A stretch of DNA of 64,000 nt, from assembly GCF_049275935.1 (NCBI RefSeq), contig NZ_CP184830.1, forward strand, positions 6,200,001 to 6,264,000. The letters are read 5' to 3'. The position numbers were made by a program, and so were the translations under genes. How positions within the stretch are numbered: position 1 is the first letter of the stretch; each line of letters opens with the position of its first letter. The notes below the pieces were generated by a model. That model was given only the letters and a program-made list of their open reading frames with translations, searched no databases and was not told the DNA's origin. The stretch is from Endozoicomonas_A sp049275935 (GTDB lineage Bacteria > Pseudomonadota > Gammaproteobacteria > Pseudomonadales > Endozoicomonadaceae). Shown piece by piece: positions 1-9,219 of this stretch.

Positions 1-242
1 TTCCCTCCAAATGTCCAACCATAACCACTACGAACGGACTCAGTATCAAAATGAATAATCTGGTTGCAACCATGCACCCCGGCATCCGTCCTTCCTGCAC
101 AAACGACAGAGACAGGATGATTGGCTACGTTCGACAACGCCTTTTCTACAGCAGCCTGAACCGAGGGAAGCCCTGACTTCAGACTCTGCCAACCATGGTA
201 ACGGGAACCATCGTATTGAACACTGGCAGCTAATCGCGGCAT
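1..242 (-). CDS. truA: tRNA pseudouridine synthase A, N-terminal part (runs off the left edge)
   Basis: The minus strand from the ATG at 242 stays open to the window edge and gives about 80 residues of TruA, which makes pseudouridine at positions 38-40 in the anticodon arm of tRNAs. The start reads MPRLAASVQYDGSRYHGWQ, the usual TruA opening with its YDG.x.YHGWQ pattern. About 60 residues in comes CAGRTDAGVHG, which holds the catalytic aspartate (the D of RTDAGVH). The gene is partial, so its length cannot be judged. Downstream of fimV it keeps the fimV-truA order of Pseudomonas, but here an unrelated plus-strand gene lies between the two. Confidence 0.93.
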   Translation of the reverse strand, partial: MPRLAASVQYDGSRYHGWQSLKSGLPSVQAAVEKALSNVANHPVSVVCAGRTDAGVHGCNQIIHFDTESVRSGYGWTFGG

Positions 243-556
243 GAAAAATACTCACTCCATCCATTAAAGAGGCTGCTGCAAAACTCCAATAACTCATTTC
301 CACGCTGGGACCAGGAGAGCCTTTGAGCATAGGTGCCAGAGTTTTACAACAGCCACTAAAAGGAGGGAAATTTATCAGGAGGCAGAAACAATTGGTAGGG
401 CAGCAAGCCGAATAAACATAGGGTCCGCCTGGTTTTTAGACACTGAGACGCAATTTTTGGTACTCGAATGAAAAACACGTTTCTTTTCCAGATGCGTCAC
501 TTTCCTGGTCTATCTTTACTCCCTACAAAAACACAAATAGATGTAAGGATAGATTT
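243..556. other. Intergenic stretch between truA and a divergent secreted-protein gene
   Basis: This divergent region should hold the promoters of truA (leftward) and of the gene at 557 (rightward). I see no convincing gene, repeat or terminator in it. A purine-rich AAGGAGGG sits near 359, but no open frame follows it. Confidence 0.4.
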
Positions 557-1882
557 TTGAAAAACCTACTCTCCAATAGATGCAATGACAGAGTTTTCAG
601 AAAACCACTCTCTGCAGGTCTTATGCTGCTGTTACTCTCATTGCCCGCTATTTGCCAGGCCGAATCATTTAAAAGAGGCTTTGTTGTCGAGTTGCAGCAG
701 GATGAAAGCTCTCCAACAGGCAGCTTTTCTATACTGCAAGACCCGCACACCTTAATGAGCACCCCGTCATACCTTACTGATATAAACGACTATGCAGAAG
801 CAATTTTGCCGCCAGAAGAGAAAGCAGACAGACTTGGCTGCGGGGTAAAAACCTCCTTATTTGAGTCGATCTCGTGGAAATTGATTTACGCCACTCATTT
901 TCTGGTTGCTTACGAACTGATTATAACCACCAGTGATGCTATGCTGAGCGCCAAACCTTATTCAGGGGTACCTGCAGAAGCGCTTGTCGCTGTCGGCTCA
1001 CTTTTGCAAAGCTATTGGAACACCGATTCACCGCTGTTCAATCCGATAGGGCAACTGCAGGCAAGTCAGGATGATCCGTTTGTGATCACCACGATGATGC
1101 TCCCCGGACGTGGTCAACAAAAAAGCCAGGAACCAAACCAGCCATCAGCATCACCCGGTCAGCAAGCCTCTCATTCAACCACGCTGCTTAAAGCCACTCT
1201 CACCTACCGTTCGGGCTCCGGTGACGGCAACAAAGGCCCCGAACAACAACAGCACACTTTGGGTTTAAATTGTCACGTCGACTCCTGTAATGGCGTTTGT
1301 AAACTACGACAATCATCTGATAGCGGCGAGTCATCAGAAGAGAGGTCGCTGAATGCCGCAGAAACTCCAACAAACCAAACTGCAGTGACACCAGAACAAA
1401 GCAAGCAATACGCACGAATGGGTGATCTCATTCAAGCCCTGCACGATCTTCAGCCGTACGCCCTTACAGCATCGTTTATCAAGCCGGAAAATGAACCGCA
1501 GGAGCAAAGAAGAGCCTACAAGAAGCAACCCAAGCGCTTACATAGCACCGTCAGCAGTCTGAATAGAAGAAGATCCAGTCTCTTCGAGCAACACCATTGT
1601 AACGAGACAGTGGTCAGGGCGGATGGCAAGGAGCACCGATGCGATCGGGTCTCAGTCAGCGCTTCAGCCCTCAAGCGTCACAAAAAAAGATTCCACACAG
1701 GGTCACAAACTTATGATGAGCCAGCGCTCGGAGAGGATGATCAACAACAGTCATGTGGAACAACCTTCGAGAACTGTGAACAGCTGCCCTATCAGACAGA
1801 AGCGCATCGAAAAGGCAAGCAACTTCCTGATACAAAGCAGAATGAAAATGACTTAAACCCTTCAGAAGAAAGCAAAGAGTGA
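557..1882 (+). CDS. Secreted hypothetical protein with a C2H2 zinc-finger-like motif
   Basis: Family not recognised. The start is a TTG with TAAGGAT 6 bases upstream. Residues 1-35 form a signal peptide: basic N-region, a core rich in leucine around 21-30, and a likely cleavage after AICQA. The middle is low-complexity and rich in Gln and Ser. The C-terminal part carries C348, C362, H375 and H380. From C362 the spacing is C-x9-L-x2-H-x4-H followed by TG, the second half of a C2H2 finger, though the first Cys-Cys spacing is long (13 residues) and the usual aromatic is replaced by Ser. The gene splits the otherwise conserved fimV-truA neighbourhood and faces opposite to both, which suggests insertion. 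It could be an exported host-directed protein; that is inference. Confidence 0.75.
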   Translation: MKNLLSNRCNDRVFRKPLSAGLMLLLLSLPAICQAESFKRGFVVELQQDESSPTGSFSILQDPHTLMSTPSYLTDINDYAEAILPPEEKADRLGCGVKTSLFESISWKLIYATHFLVAYELIITTSDAMLSAKPYSGVPAEALVAVGSLLQSYWNTDSPLFNPIGQLQASQDDPFVITTMMLPGRGQQKSQEPNQPSASPGQQASHSTTLLKATLTYRSGSGDGNKGPEQQQHTLGLNCHVDSCNGVCKLRQSSDSGESSEERSLNAAETPTNQTAVTPEQSKQYARMGDLIQALHDLQPYALTASFIKPENEPQEQRRAYKKQPKRLHSTVSSLNRRRSSLFEQHHCNETVVRADGKEHRCDRVSVSASALKRHKKRFHTGSQTYDEPALGEDDQQQSCGTTFENCEQLPYQTEAHRKGKQLPDTKQNENDLNPSEESKE

Positions 1883-2052
1883 TCCAGCTTTCAGCCTCTA
1901 TTAAAAGACACTTCCAGAATGAACAGGCAGCTCAAATATTATCTGGATTTTTTAACAGGGCAAAAAATGTCTGTTTTTTTGCCTTTGCTGCAATGCTGGT
2001 TAAACTTCTGACAGACACTCGTCGCGTTGCTTCAACCCTGATTCCGATGGCT

Positions 2053-2086
2053 AAAAAAAAGCCCGATGTGAACCATTCCGGGCTTT
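2053..2086 (-). terminator. Rho-independent terminator, probably for fimV
   Basis: An 8-bp perfect stem (AAAGCCCG with CGGGCTTT) is followed on the minus strand by a run of eight T. It lies 190 bp beyond the fimV stop, on the far side of a palindromic repeat, and directly abuts that repeat's left end. Confidence 0.75.
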
Positions 2087-2250
2087 AAGTACCTAACCAG
2101 TTGGTTTCGCATATTCTGGACGGCGGCTTTTTCCATCCTTCTGCGTTCCAACTCTGGTTGCGTAGCTATGGCTACGCGCCCGTCGTTGCGCCTTGAAGGA
2201 TGAAAAAATCCACTCGCCAGAATATGCGAAACCAACTGGCCAGGTACTTA
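2086..2250. repeat. MITE-like palindromic repeat, divergent copy 1
   Basis: The ends are near-perfect inverted arms of about 34 bp, both beginning TAAGTACCT and running to CGCATATTCTGG. The centre holds TATGGCTACG and CCCGTCGTTGCGCCTTG. That central block is shared with the three other copies in this window (6200, 53856, 59099), so this is a diverged member of the same family. It sits between the fimV stop and the fimV terminator, so it should be transcribed as a long hairpin at the end of the fimV message. Confidence 0.75.
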
Positions 2251-2271
2251 TTGAATTGAGGCTGGGGAATG

Positions 2272-4680
2272 TTAAACCGCATGCTCCATCAGTGCCTGAG
2301 CTTCCTGCTTCTGCTCATCAGAGCCAGACTCAAGCACCTCCTGCAGAATGTCCCTGGCACCTTCTATATCACCCATGTCAATGTAGGCCCTTGCCAAATC
2401 CAACTTGGTTGCTGCTTCATCGTCATCAGAAAGGAACTCCAGATCATCGTCTTCCAGAACCGACTCCAGGTCAGGCAGGCCATCATCGAAGCTCAGCGAC
2501 TGTTCGTCATCATCGGCATAGCGTTCATCCAGTTCAAGCTCCAGATCATCAAGATTATCGCCTGGAGCAGGAACCGCTTCCTGAGCAGCTACGTCCGATT
2601 CTGAAGGCAGCTCCAGTTCTTCAAGTGCCTCAGAAGTATCGTCTTCGCCCTGTTCTGGCTCCAGATCAAGATCATCCAGCTGGAAGTCCAGATCATCAGC
2701 CGACTCAGCAGGCTCATCATTGAACTCCAGGTCATCCAGATCAAACTCCAAATCACCCAGCTCGCCATCAGAATCAACATCGCTTTCATCGTTGAGTGCT
2801 TCATTCAGGTCGAATTGCTCAAAATCGTCATCTGCCTCTTCAGTAGCCGCTTGTTGAGTAACATCTCCAAAGAAAGCTTCAGCCGGGAACCGGGCTTTAT
2901 AGGCATCAGCCTGACGCAGGGCATCCTGATCATCCAGCGACTCAACACCTGCCAGAGCTGCCTTAAAGTTATCCAGATCATTATTTTCAGCATGAACTTC
3001 CAGCAGCTTGAGTCTCAGATCCGAACGATCCGGCTCATTTGCAATGGCTTTTTCCAGAAGCTCAACAGCTTGCGGAAATCTGCCGTAGGCAATATAGATA
3101 TCGGCTTCACTGATTGCATCCTCGGTCTGCTGAGTCGTCTCTTCTGGCTCTTCATCTTCAAGCAGACTGTCTTCATCGATTTCGAGTGTCTCATCCAGCT
3201 CGAACTCTTCCTGATCATCCTGTTGAGGTTCATCAGGAATCAGCGACATCGGCTCCAGGCTGGACGCTTCCTCAACTTCGATCTCGTCCTCTTCTTCCTG
3301 CTTGCGACGTCGGTAAACTAACAGGGCCGCAATCAGACCTAATGGCAGCAGAGCTGACAAGACCAGATAAAGAGGGTGACCAAACAGGAAGCTCAGGAAG
3401 CCAGGCTCAGATTCTGGTACTGGTTGCTCAGCCACAGGAAGCGGCCTGGTTTCCGGCGCTATTTGCGCCGGTGTCCCGGCAGGCTGTTGTGTCAGTGCGG
3501 CCATCTGATCATCTTTCAGATCTATCAGTCTTTTCAGGGTACTGATCTGATCGTCGAGATCTTTTAAACGGCTTTTAAGCTCTTCATTCTCGCGAGTCAG
3601 GTTATCCATCTTCTCACGAGTCATTGCCAACTCATTCTGAAGCGCCGTGGTTGCCGTGTCTGCAGACCCTCTTCCCAGATCACTGCCCGCACCAGAGCTA
3701 TTATCTGTGGCAACAATCGACAAACGCCCATTGTTTCCAGCACCTTCTCCACCCGACTCGGCTGAGCTGCGTCGTGTTGCATCCAGTTGCTCCAGACGAG
3801 CCTGCCACTCACGATTCTGTCGAGCCACTTCACTAACAGCATCCTGAAAGCTCACTTGTGCAATTTCATCTCTGTCAGGCAAGCGCAACACCTGTCCTTT
3901 TTTAAGACGGTTGATGTTATTTTGAACAAAGGCTTGTGAATTCTTTTTCTGCAGAGCCAGCATCGTCTGCTGAATACTCAGATCACTGGCAGGCCTGACA
4001 CTTCTGGCAATATTCCAGAGACTATCATTAGGCTGCACTTCATAAGTATCTCGCTGGCCTGGTCCAGAATAGCTACGGACACCGGTGCGAACAGGCTCTT
4101 CCCTGACCGGATTGACCTGGATCGGCCTGGATGATTCTTCTGGCTGGTAGGATGAAGATTGACTCTCAGAGTACCCTCTCTGATCGAACGGATTCACACT
4201 CTGACCACGTGAAGGCTCAGGAAAACCACTGTTGTATGTCTGGGTAGAAGCAGGATTTACCGGAGCCGCTGCCTCTTGGCTAAAGGCTGGCGGATCCAGC
4301 AGCATGGTGTATTCCCGGAGCAGGCGACCACTGGGCCAGTGCACTTCCAGCAGAAAATTAAGGAAGGGCTCACGAACCGCCTGACTGCTGGTGACATGAA
4401 TATAGCCCGTACCGTCCTCTCTCAGAATGGTTTTAAAATTCAGGCCAGTCAGACTGAAAGGCCTGTCGAGCCCCGCCCGTTGAAAATCTGCACGACTGGC
4501 AAGATTGGGCAGAATCTCGTTCCGGGTCAACTCTCTGACTTGCAGCAATTCAATCTCGGCATCCAGCGGTTGATTGAGCGCAGAATTCAAGCGCACTTCA
4601 CCCAACCCCAGTGCATTCGCCAGACCGGAACCCATTGCTCCTGATATGACCATAGCTGCTACAAGCTTTTGCAGTTTCAT
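2272..4680 (-). CDS. fimV: FimV-family peptidoglycan-binding polarity protein
   Basis: FimV is an inner-membrane hub that organises the cell pole for type IV pili and twitching motility. The 802 residues show a signal peptide (1-23), the conserved FimV N-terminal domain, a LysM peptidoglycan-binding domain at about 211-270 (EVQPNDSLWNIA), a coiled coil at about 345-395, one membrane helix at about 436-456 followed by RRRK, a very acidic cytoplasmic region, and the C-terminal FimV motif (KLDLARAYIDMGD). The ATG at 4680 has AAGGA 6 bases upstream. It lies between usg and truA as in Pseudomonas. The acidic Asp/Glu stretch produces several long false antisense frames. Confidence 0.95.
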   Translation of the reverse strand: MKLQKLVAAMVISGAMGSGLANALGLGEVRLNSALNQPLDAEIELLQVRELTRNEILPNLASRADFQRAGLDRPFSLTGLNFKTILREDGTGYIHVTSSQAVREPFLNFLLEVHWPSGRLLREYTMLLDPPAFSQEAAAPVNPASTQTYNSGFPEPSRGQSVNPFDQRGYSESQSSSYQPEESSRPIQVNPVREEPVRTGVRSYSGPGQRDTYEVQPNDSLWNIARSVRPASDLSIQQTMLALQKKNSQAFVQNNINRLKKGQVLRLPDRDEIAQVSFQDAVSEVARQNREWQARLEQLDATRRSSAESGGEGAGNNGRLSIVATDNSSGAGSDLGRGSADTATTALQNELAMTREKMDNLTRENEELKSRLKDLDDQISTLKRLIDLKDDQMAALTQQPAGTPAQIAPETRPLPVAEQPVPESEPGFLSFLFGHPLYLVLSALLPLGLIAALLVYRRRKQEEEDEIEVEEASSLEPMSLIPDEPQQDDQEEFELDETLEIDEDSLLEDEEPEETTQQTEDAISEADIYIAYGRFPQAVELLEKAIANEPDRSDLRLKLLEVHAENNDLDNFKAALAGVESLDDQDALRQADAYKARFPAEAFFGDVTQQAATEEADDDFEQFDLNEALNDESDVDSDGELGDLEFDLDDLEFNDEPAESADDLDFQLDDLDLEPEQGEDDTSEALEELELPSESDVAAQEAVPAPGDNLDDLELELDERYADDDEQSLSFDDGLPDLESVLEDDDLEFLSDDDEAATKLDLARAYIDMGDIEGARDILQEVLESGSDEQKQEAQALMEHAV

Positions 4681-5081
4681 TATGAGTCCTTGTTATCTGC
4701 ACGAATCAGAAAACCCGCCCGTAAACACACCTTACATCGACAGCCAGAAGCAGAACCGAGTTAAAAACTGAACAATTCAGGTCGTCAACTATTCTCAACC
4801 CCCGCCTTTCGGGGCATGAGGTTTTCTTTGACGACACTTTTTATAACAAACAGCTTTCCAGATGTGTGCTGCACCCTCAAACAGAAGACAGGTGCCCAAT
4901 CTGTACTCCAACATGGAATACACCAAAAGCTATGATCACTCATAGCCATAAAACCGGTACGGCTAACAGTTCCTGATTACCTGAAGCCCTACGCTGCTCT
5001 AGTCAAAGCAAGGCTTCAGGATAAAATTTTTATTATTCTGACAATTTCAATAAGGAACTGTCACTATTCTAAGCTAAGTTA
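4681..5081. other. Intergenic region upstream of fimV
   Basis: No gene is seen. It must hold the fimV promoter, but I cannot pick one box with confidence. A 9-bp perfect stem (4980-4988 with 5012-5020) has no T run on the minus side, so it is not a clear terminator for usg. Confidence 0.4.
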
Positions 5082-6089
5082 TCATTTTAAAAAGTCTTTT
5101 AGCAATATCTCTGCCACTGCCAATGCCTGAAATGCGCCACATCGCACCGGATCAGCAACAATCCAGAGACATATTTGATCGGCATGATCCGGATTTTGAC
5201 GAATCCGACCAACGACAATGGCATCTTTTCCTGCCACAGTTTCAACAGAAGGCATTTCATCATCGGCCGCCAACTCAATACCAGCAACCCCTGCAAGGAG
5301 ATCCCTGACAGTCTGCTCATCAACTGGACGGTCCAGATCCAGGTGAACTGCGAGGCTGTCACCAAAGAATACAGGCACACGCACACAGGTAGCACTGACC
5401 CTGAGATCATCCTGATCCAGCCCTTTCATGAGTTCTTTAGCAATCATTCGCTCCGGTAATGTAAAACCTGCCTCAGTGACGACACCCACCTGCGGCAGGA
5501 CATTGAAAGCAATTCGCTGCTCAAAAAGCTTTTTCTTCACTGGCTTGCCACTGAGCAAATCAATCGTTTGCCCACGCAATTCTTCAATCCCTCTCTGACC
5601 AGCTTCAGCCAGTGAAAGGCTGGCCATGACATTGATAGAATCAATGCCGACTGCATCTTGAAGCGGCTTCATGACCTGAAGCATCAGGGCAGCAGGACTG
5701 GCAGGAATTGCGATCTCCTGCAAGCCTGACAGTTCCGCAGCATCAGACAGACCCGGCAGGTACATCTCGGCCTCGGCACCGATAGCACCATTAACTACAC
5801 GACAGCCACACTCACTGGCCAGATTCAGAACCTCAGGATTAATTTGTGAGCCAGCGGGTATAATCAGAAGATCGGCATCGGCATAATGAAACGTCAACGC
5901 ACTAATCACATCGACTTCAGCGCCTTTGAAAGCTACTGTAGTCTCATCTCCAGGCGTATTGGACTCTTCAGGCCCTGTCAGCGGATAGACAACTCCGGGG
6001 GTTAAATGGCTCTCTTCCAGAATAGCCAAGACTGCTTCCCCGGCAAGACTCTGTGCATCATAAATCGCTAAATCAAAGGTTCCGCTCAT
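5082..6089 (-). CDS. usg: USG-1-type homologue of aspartate-semialdehyde dehydrogenase
   Basis: This 335-residue protein has the overall build of aspartate-semialdehyde dehydrogenase: an N-terminal nucleotide-binding half, RVVNGAIGA, and a dimerisation half with the LPQVGVV stretch. Where true Asd enzymes have the catalytic cysteine there is IPASPAALML, with no cysteine, as is usual in the USG-1 group. It is therefore probably not an active Asd; the role of the family is not established. Its place directly upstream of fimV matches Pseudomonas. The ATG at 6089 has AGAGAAG upstream. Confidence 0.85.
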   Translation of the reverse strand: MSGTFDLAIYDAQSLAGEAVLAILEESHLTPGVVYPLTGPEESNTPGDETTVAFKGAEVDVISALTFHYADADLLIIPAGSQINPEVLNLASECGCRVVNGAIGAEAEMYLPGLSDAAELSGLQEIAIPASPAALMLQVMKPLQDAVGIDSINVMASLSLAEAGQRGIEELRGQTIDLLSGKPVKKKLFEQRIAFNVLPQVGVVTEAGFTLPERMIAKELMKGLDQDDLRVSATCVRVPVFFGDSLAVHLDLDRPVDEQTVRDLLAGVAGIELAADDEMPSVETVAGKDAIVVGRIRQNPDHADQICLWIVADPVRCGAFQALAVAEILLKDFLK

Positions 6090-6199
6090 GAGCTTCTCTG
6101 CATCTGTACAAAATTGTCGGGAAATGTATCAGGAAGTATTCAGGAAAGCATCACTCAGGCATGAATTGCAGTCATGCCCGAGCTCATGAGATCAGGTTC

Positions 6200-6408
6200 T
6201 AAATACTCGGCCATACGGAATCGAATATTTCTGGCTTATTGGGTAGGTGCTCTGCAAGGCGCAACGACGGGAACATAGCATGCTATGTGACCAGAGTTGC
6301 AACGCATCACGACTGCATGGATGCAGGAGCTAGAGCAACGCAGGAGCAGTTGCCGCGAGTGCCTGAACAATAAGTCAGAAAATATGATTTCGTATGGTTG
6401 AGTACTTA
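6200..6408. repeat. MITE-like palindromic repeat, copy 2 (with internal insert)
   Basis: The arms start TAAATACTCGGCCATACGG on the left and, read inward on the minus strand, TAAGTACTCAACCATACGA on the right. The core includes CAAGGCGCAACGACGGGAAC. Compared with the 163-bp copies at 53856 and 59099 it is inverted and carries roughly 50 extra bases near 6306-6360. Its right end supplies the TAA stop of the neighbouring thioesterase gene (6406-6408). Confidence 0.85.
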
Positions 6409-6855
6409 TAAGCTATCAAGCCGAAAGTGTGCTCTTGCTGTTGCCACCGGTATTTCCCTGCGGCTCTGCCAGGCGGTGATCGCAACATTGGCGATCCGGC
6501 TACCCTGTCTCACCACATCGCATTCTGCAAAAACATCCTGAATTTTTGCGCTTCTTAAATAATCAATAGAAAAATCCACAATCTTGGCAATTTTTGGCTC
6601 ATCCATAAACAACATCAAGTGAATGGCTGCCGACATTTCCATAAAACCACCCAGCACACCACCATGGAGTGCTGGTAACACCGGATTACCCGTGTTATCT
6701 CTGTTTTCAGGCAGAACAAAAAGGGCATCATCACCCAGAGACTGGCAACTCATGCCAATTTTCCTGGCGTAGGGCAAGAGCTCCGTCAGATAACTGTAAT
6801 CACTGGTCGCTCTGGCCTGAAGCAGAACCTCACGAAAGTCGTTCTGAATCTTCAT
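6406..6855 (-). CDS. PaaI-family hotdog thioesterase (second of a pair)
   Basis: A 149-residue single hotdog-fold protein of the PaaI / YiiD-like acyl-CoA thioesterase group. The diagnostic stretch is ALHGGVLGGFMEMSAA (about 64-79): the HGG turn followed by the long central helix. Its start overlaps the stop of the upstream thioesterase by 4 bases (ATGA), so the two are translationally coupled and probably form a heteromeric or redundant pair. The substrate is unknown. The stop codon is provided by the end of a palindromic repeat, so the last residues may not be ancestral. Confidence 0.85.
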   Translation of the reverse strand: MKIQNDFREVLLQARATSDYSYLTELLPYARKIGMSCQSLGDDALFVLPENRDNTGNPVLPALHGGVLGGFMEMSAAIHLMLFMDEPKIAKIVDFSIDYLRSAKIQDVFAECDVVRQGSRIANVAITAWQSRREIPVATARAHFRLDSL

Positions 6856-7313
6856 TTTGCCAACCCCTTAGCCATTTGGCTCAAGGTTCGCCCGGATCTC
6901 ATAAAGGTTCCCACGCCGTGCGCAAAAGGCTCGTCACGATTGCCCTGATAGACTACCCCTCTTGTAAAGACAACGGTTTTAGTAACCCGATAGGCTTCAG
7001 CAAAGCAGCGAACCGGCTTGAAAGGAGCCGGAAAACCCAGATGATCAATTCGCAGGTCAATGGTAGGACAAGTCTCAAAGCCTGGCAGACTTATACAGGC
7101 GGCTATACCGAAAGCGCTATCCATCAGGGTTGTTATCGCACCTGAATGAATGATTCCACTTCCCGGGTTGGCTTCCAGTTCGTCACTAAACGGCATGTTA
7201 ATGACAACACCTTCAGAAGAGGCATGCTCCGGCTTCATCTCCAATACACGACAATGGGGAACTGCTTGGAAAAACTGCTGAACAATGCTTACTATCTGCT
7301 CATCGCTATTCAT
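6852..7313 (-). CDS. PaaI-family hotdog thioesterase (first of a pair)
   Basis: A 153-residue hotdog thioesterase. GSGIIHSGAITTLMDSAFGIA (about 51-71) is the family signature: the HSG turn and the catalytic acidic residue on the central helix. TIDLRIDHLGF is the usual second motif. It is the first gene of a two-gene unit with the next thioesterase (4-bp overlap). Tandem PaaI-like pairs of this kind occur in other marine gammaproteobacteria; the acyl substrate cannot be read from sequence. Confidence 0.87.
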   Translation of the reverse strand: MNSDEQIVSIVQQFFQAVPHCRVLEMKPEHASSEGVVINMPFSDELEANPGSGIIHSGAITTLMDSAFGIAACISLPGFETCPTIDLRIDHLGFPAPFKPVRCFAEAYRVTKTVVFTRGVVYQGNRDEPFAHGVGTFMRSGRTLSQMAKGLAK

Positions 7314-7528
7314 GTCAATGCAATCTCAAATCATAGTAAGTACCAATGTACAGCATAACCATTTTCAAACAACTGTTTAATTTACTGGCAGCTATAAGAT
7401 TTGCCCCCCTAAAGGAGAGAAAATCGTCGTTAATCAGAATGTTACAGATGCAAATCCATTTAATACTGAAGAGAATGGGCCTGAGTGCAACGCTTGCACC
7501 CAGCTTTTTATCAGCCCACGTAGTCTAT

Positions 7529-8995
7529 CTAGCGGCGAGATTTTTGTTTTTTCTTTTTATCATCCTTCCTCTTGCCTTTCAGTTCAATAACACGACGCTT
7601 GTGAGTTACCTTCCGCTCACCCCCAGAGCTCTTCTTGTGAACCGCTTTGCGTTCTGCATAAGGGTTTTCTGAAGAACGGAATTCAATCCGAATGGGTGTT
7701 CCCATGATCTTTAGCACCTTTCTGAACGTATTTTCCAGATAGCGCTTATAGGAAGCAGGAACTTCTTCTGTCTGATTACCATGAATAATGATAGTCGGTG
7801 GATTCATGGCACCCGCATGACAGTACCTTAATTTGATACGACGATTTCGAACCATAGGTGGCTGATGAATCTTGGTAGCATCTTCCAAAATTCGGGTCAG
7901 CTGGTTGGTAGACAGTTTGCGAGTCGCACACTCATAGGCTTCGTCGATAGAGTCATAGAGATGACCGACATTAGTTCCGTGCTTGGCAGAGATCATGTGA
8001 ATACGGGCAAAATTGATAAACTCCAGCCTTCTGGACAGTTCTTCTTTAACCTTTTTTCGCTCTTCTTCTTTCATGCCGTCCCACTTGTTTACGGCAATCA
8101 CAACGGCACGACCAGCTTCCAGCACAAAGCCCAGCAGATGCAGATCCTGTTCCACAATCCCTTCTCTGGCATCCACAACCAGTACCACGACATTGGCATC
8201 TTCAATAGCCTGAAGGGTTTTAATTACTGAGAACTTTTCAGCCACTTCATGGACTTTACCACGGCGGCGAACACCTGCCGTATCGATCAAAGTGTAATCC
8301 TGACCCCAGCGTTCATAAGGTATGTAAACACTGTCGCGGGTTGTTCCGGCCTGATCATAAACGACAACACGTTCTTCCCCCAGCAAACGATTGACCAGTG
8401 TCGACTTACCCACATTGGGTCGTCCTACAATGCCAATCCTGATACCTCTGGCCTTGACCGTTTCCGGGTCGTCTTCATCTTCTTCAAACTCATCGGACTC
8501 TGGCCCCATCACTTCTTCGAGAACGCCTTCAATCATGCCTTTGACACCACGGCCATGAACAGCAGCAATATGGAAGGCTTCACCAAAGCCAAGAATGGCA
8601 AAATCGGCTTCTGCCTGATCAGCATCAACGGTATCCGTCTTGTTAAGCACCAGATGGTACTGCTTGTTCTGCTTACGCAGATGACCAGCAATCATTTCAT
8701 CAGCGGCAGTCAATCCGGCTCTGGCATCGACCAGGAACAGAACAATATCAGCTTCCCGGATGGCCGCCAGGGACTGTTCAGCCATAGCTGAATCAATGCC
8801 TTCCTCATCACCGCTGATTCCACCGGTATCAACAACAATATAAGGTCTCGAGCCCATTCTGCCTTCCCCGTATTTACGATCACGGGTAAGACCGGCTACA
8901 TTGGCAACCAGAGCATCACGAGAGCGAGTCAGACGATTAAACAGCGTAGACTTGCCAACATTGGGACGCCCCACCAGGGCAATTACAGGAACCAT
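7529..8995 (-). CDS. der: Ribosome-assembly GTPase Der (EngA)
   Basis: Der is the essential two-GTPase-domain factor for 50S subunit assembly. Both G domains are seen: GRPNVGKST near residue 8 and again near 190, each with its DTAG/DTGG and NKxD motifs (NKTD, NKWD), then a C-terminal KH-like domain and a Lys/Arg-rich tail. The frame is open to a TTG at 9031, but MVPVIALVGRPN at 8995 is the standard family start and gives 488 residues; an ATG at 9004 is also possible. It closes the hisS-yfgM-bamB-der cluster. Confidence 0.95.
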   Translation of the reverse strand: MVPVIALVGRPNVGKSTLFNRLTRSRDALVANVAGLTRDRKYGEGRMGSRPYIVVDTGGISGDEEGIDSAMAEQSLAAIREADIVLFLVDARAGLTAADEMIAGHLRKQNKQYHLVLNKTDTVDADQAEADFAILGFGEAFHIAAVHGRGVKGMIEGVLEEVMGPESDEFEEDEDDPETVKARGIRIGIVGRPNVGKSTLVNRLLGEERVVVYDQAGTTRDSVYIPYERWGQDYTLIDTAGVRRRGKVHEVAEKFSVIKTLQAIEDANVVVLVVDAREGIVEQDLHLLGFVLEAGRAVVIAVNKWDGMKEEERKKVKEELSRRLEFINFARIHMISAKHGTNVGHLYDSIDEAYECATRKLSTNQLTRILEDATKIHQPPMVRNRRIKLRYCHAGAMNPPTIIIHGNQTEEVPASYKRYLENTFRKVLKIMGTPIRIEFRSSENPYAERKAVHKKSSGGERKVTHKRRVIELKGKRKDDKKKKQKSRR

Positions 8996-9147
8996 ACACT
9001 TCATTCCACTGGGGCTATTGAATACCCCCAAAACTTTAAACCAGTTACAGACAAACTGCCGTTTAAGTGGGAGCAGTCTGTCATGAAATCTGTCCTGACA
9101 GACCTTGACGGGTCAATTGCAACAGATTCCCAGCATTCAAATAACAG

Positions 9148-9180
9148 AAAAAGGGCTGAACCTTCCAAGATTCAGCCCGG
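9148..9180 (-). terminator. Rho-independent terminator after bamB
   Basis: On the minus strand a GGGCTGAA/TTCAGCCC stem with a 10-base loop is followed by TTTTT. It lies 40 bp beyond the bamB stop and separates the hisS-yfgM-bamB transcript from der, which then needs its own promoter or read-through. Confidence 0.8.
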
Positions 9181-9219
9181 CTTTAATCCTTTGCCAAAGT
9201 CACTGTTTGATTCAGCAAA

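Noticed and set aside
1879..2088. 69-codon plus-strand frame after the secreted zinc-finger-like gene
   Set aside because: GTG start overlapping the preceding gene's end, no ribosome site, and it runs through the fimV terminator.
2193..3545. Several long plus-strand frames opposite fimV
   Set aside because: They mirror the acidic Asp/Glu-rich codons of fimV, have no ribosome sites or motifs, and fimV itself is unambiguous.
4980..5020. Hairpin downstream of usg as a terminator
   Set aside because: The stem is perfect, but no T run follows on the minus strand, and the T-rich side faces a strand with no gene.
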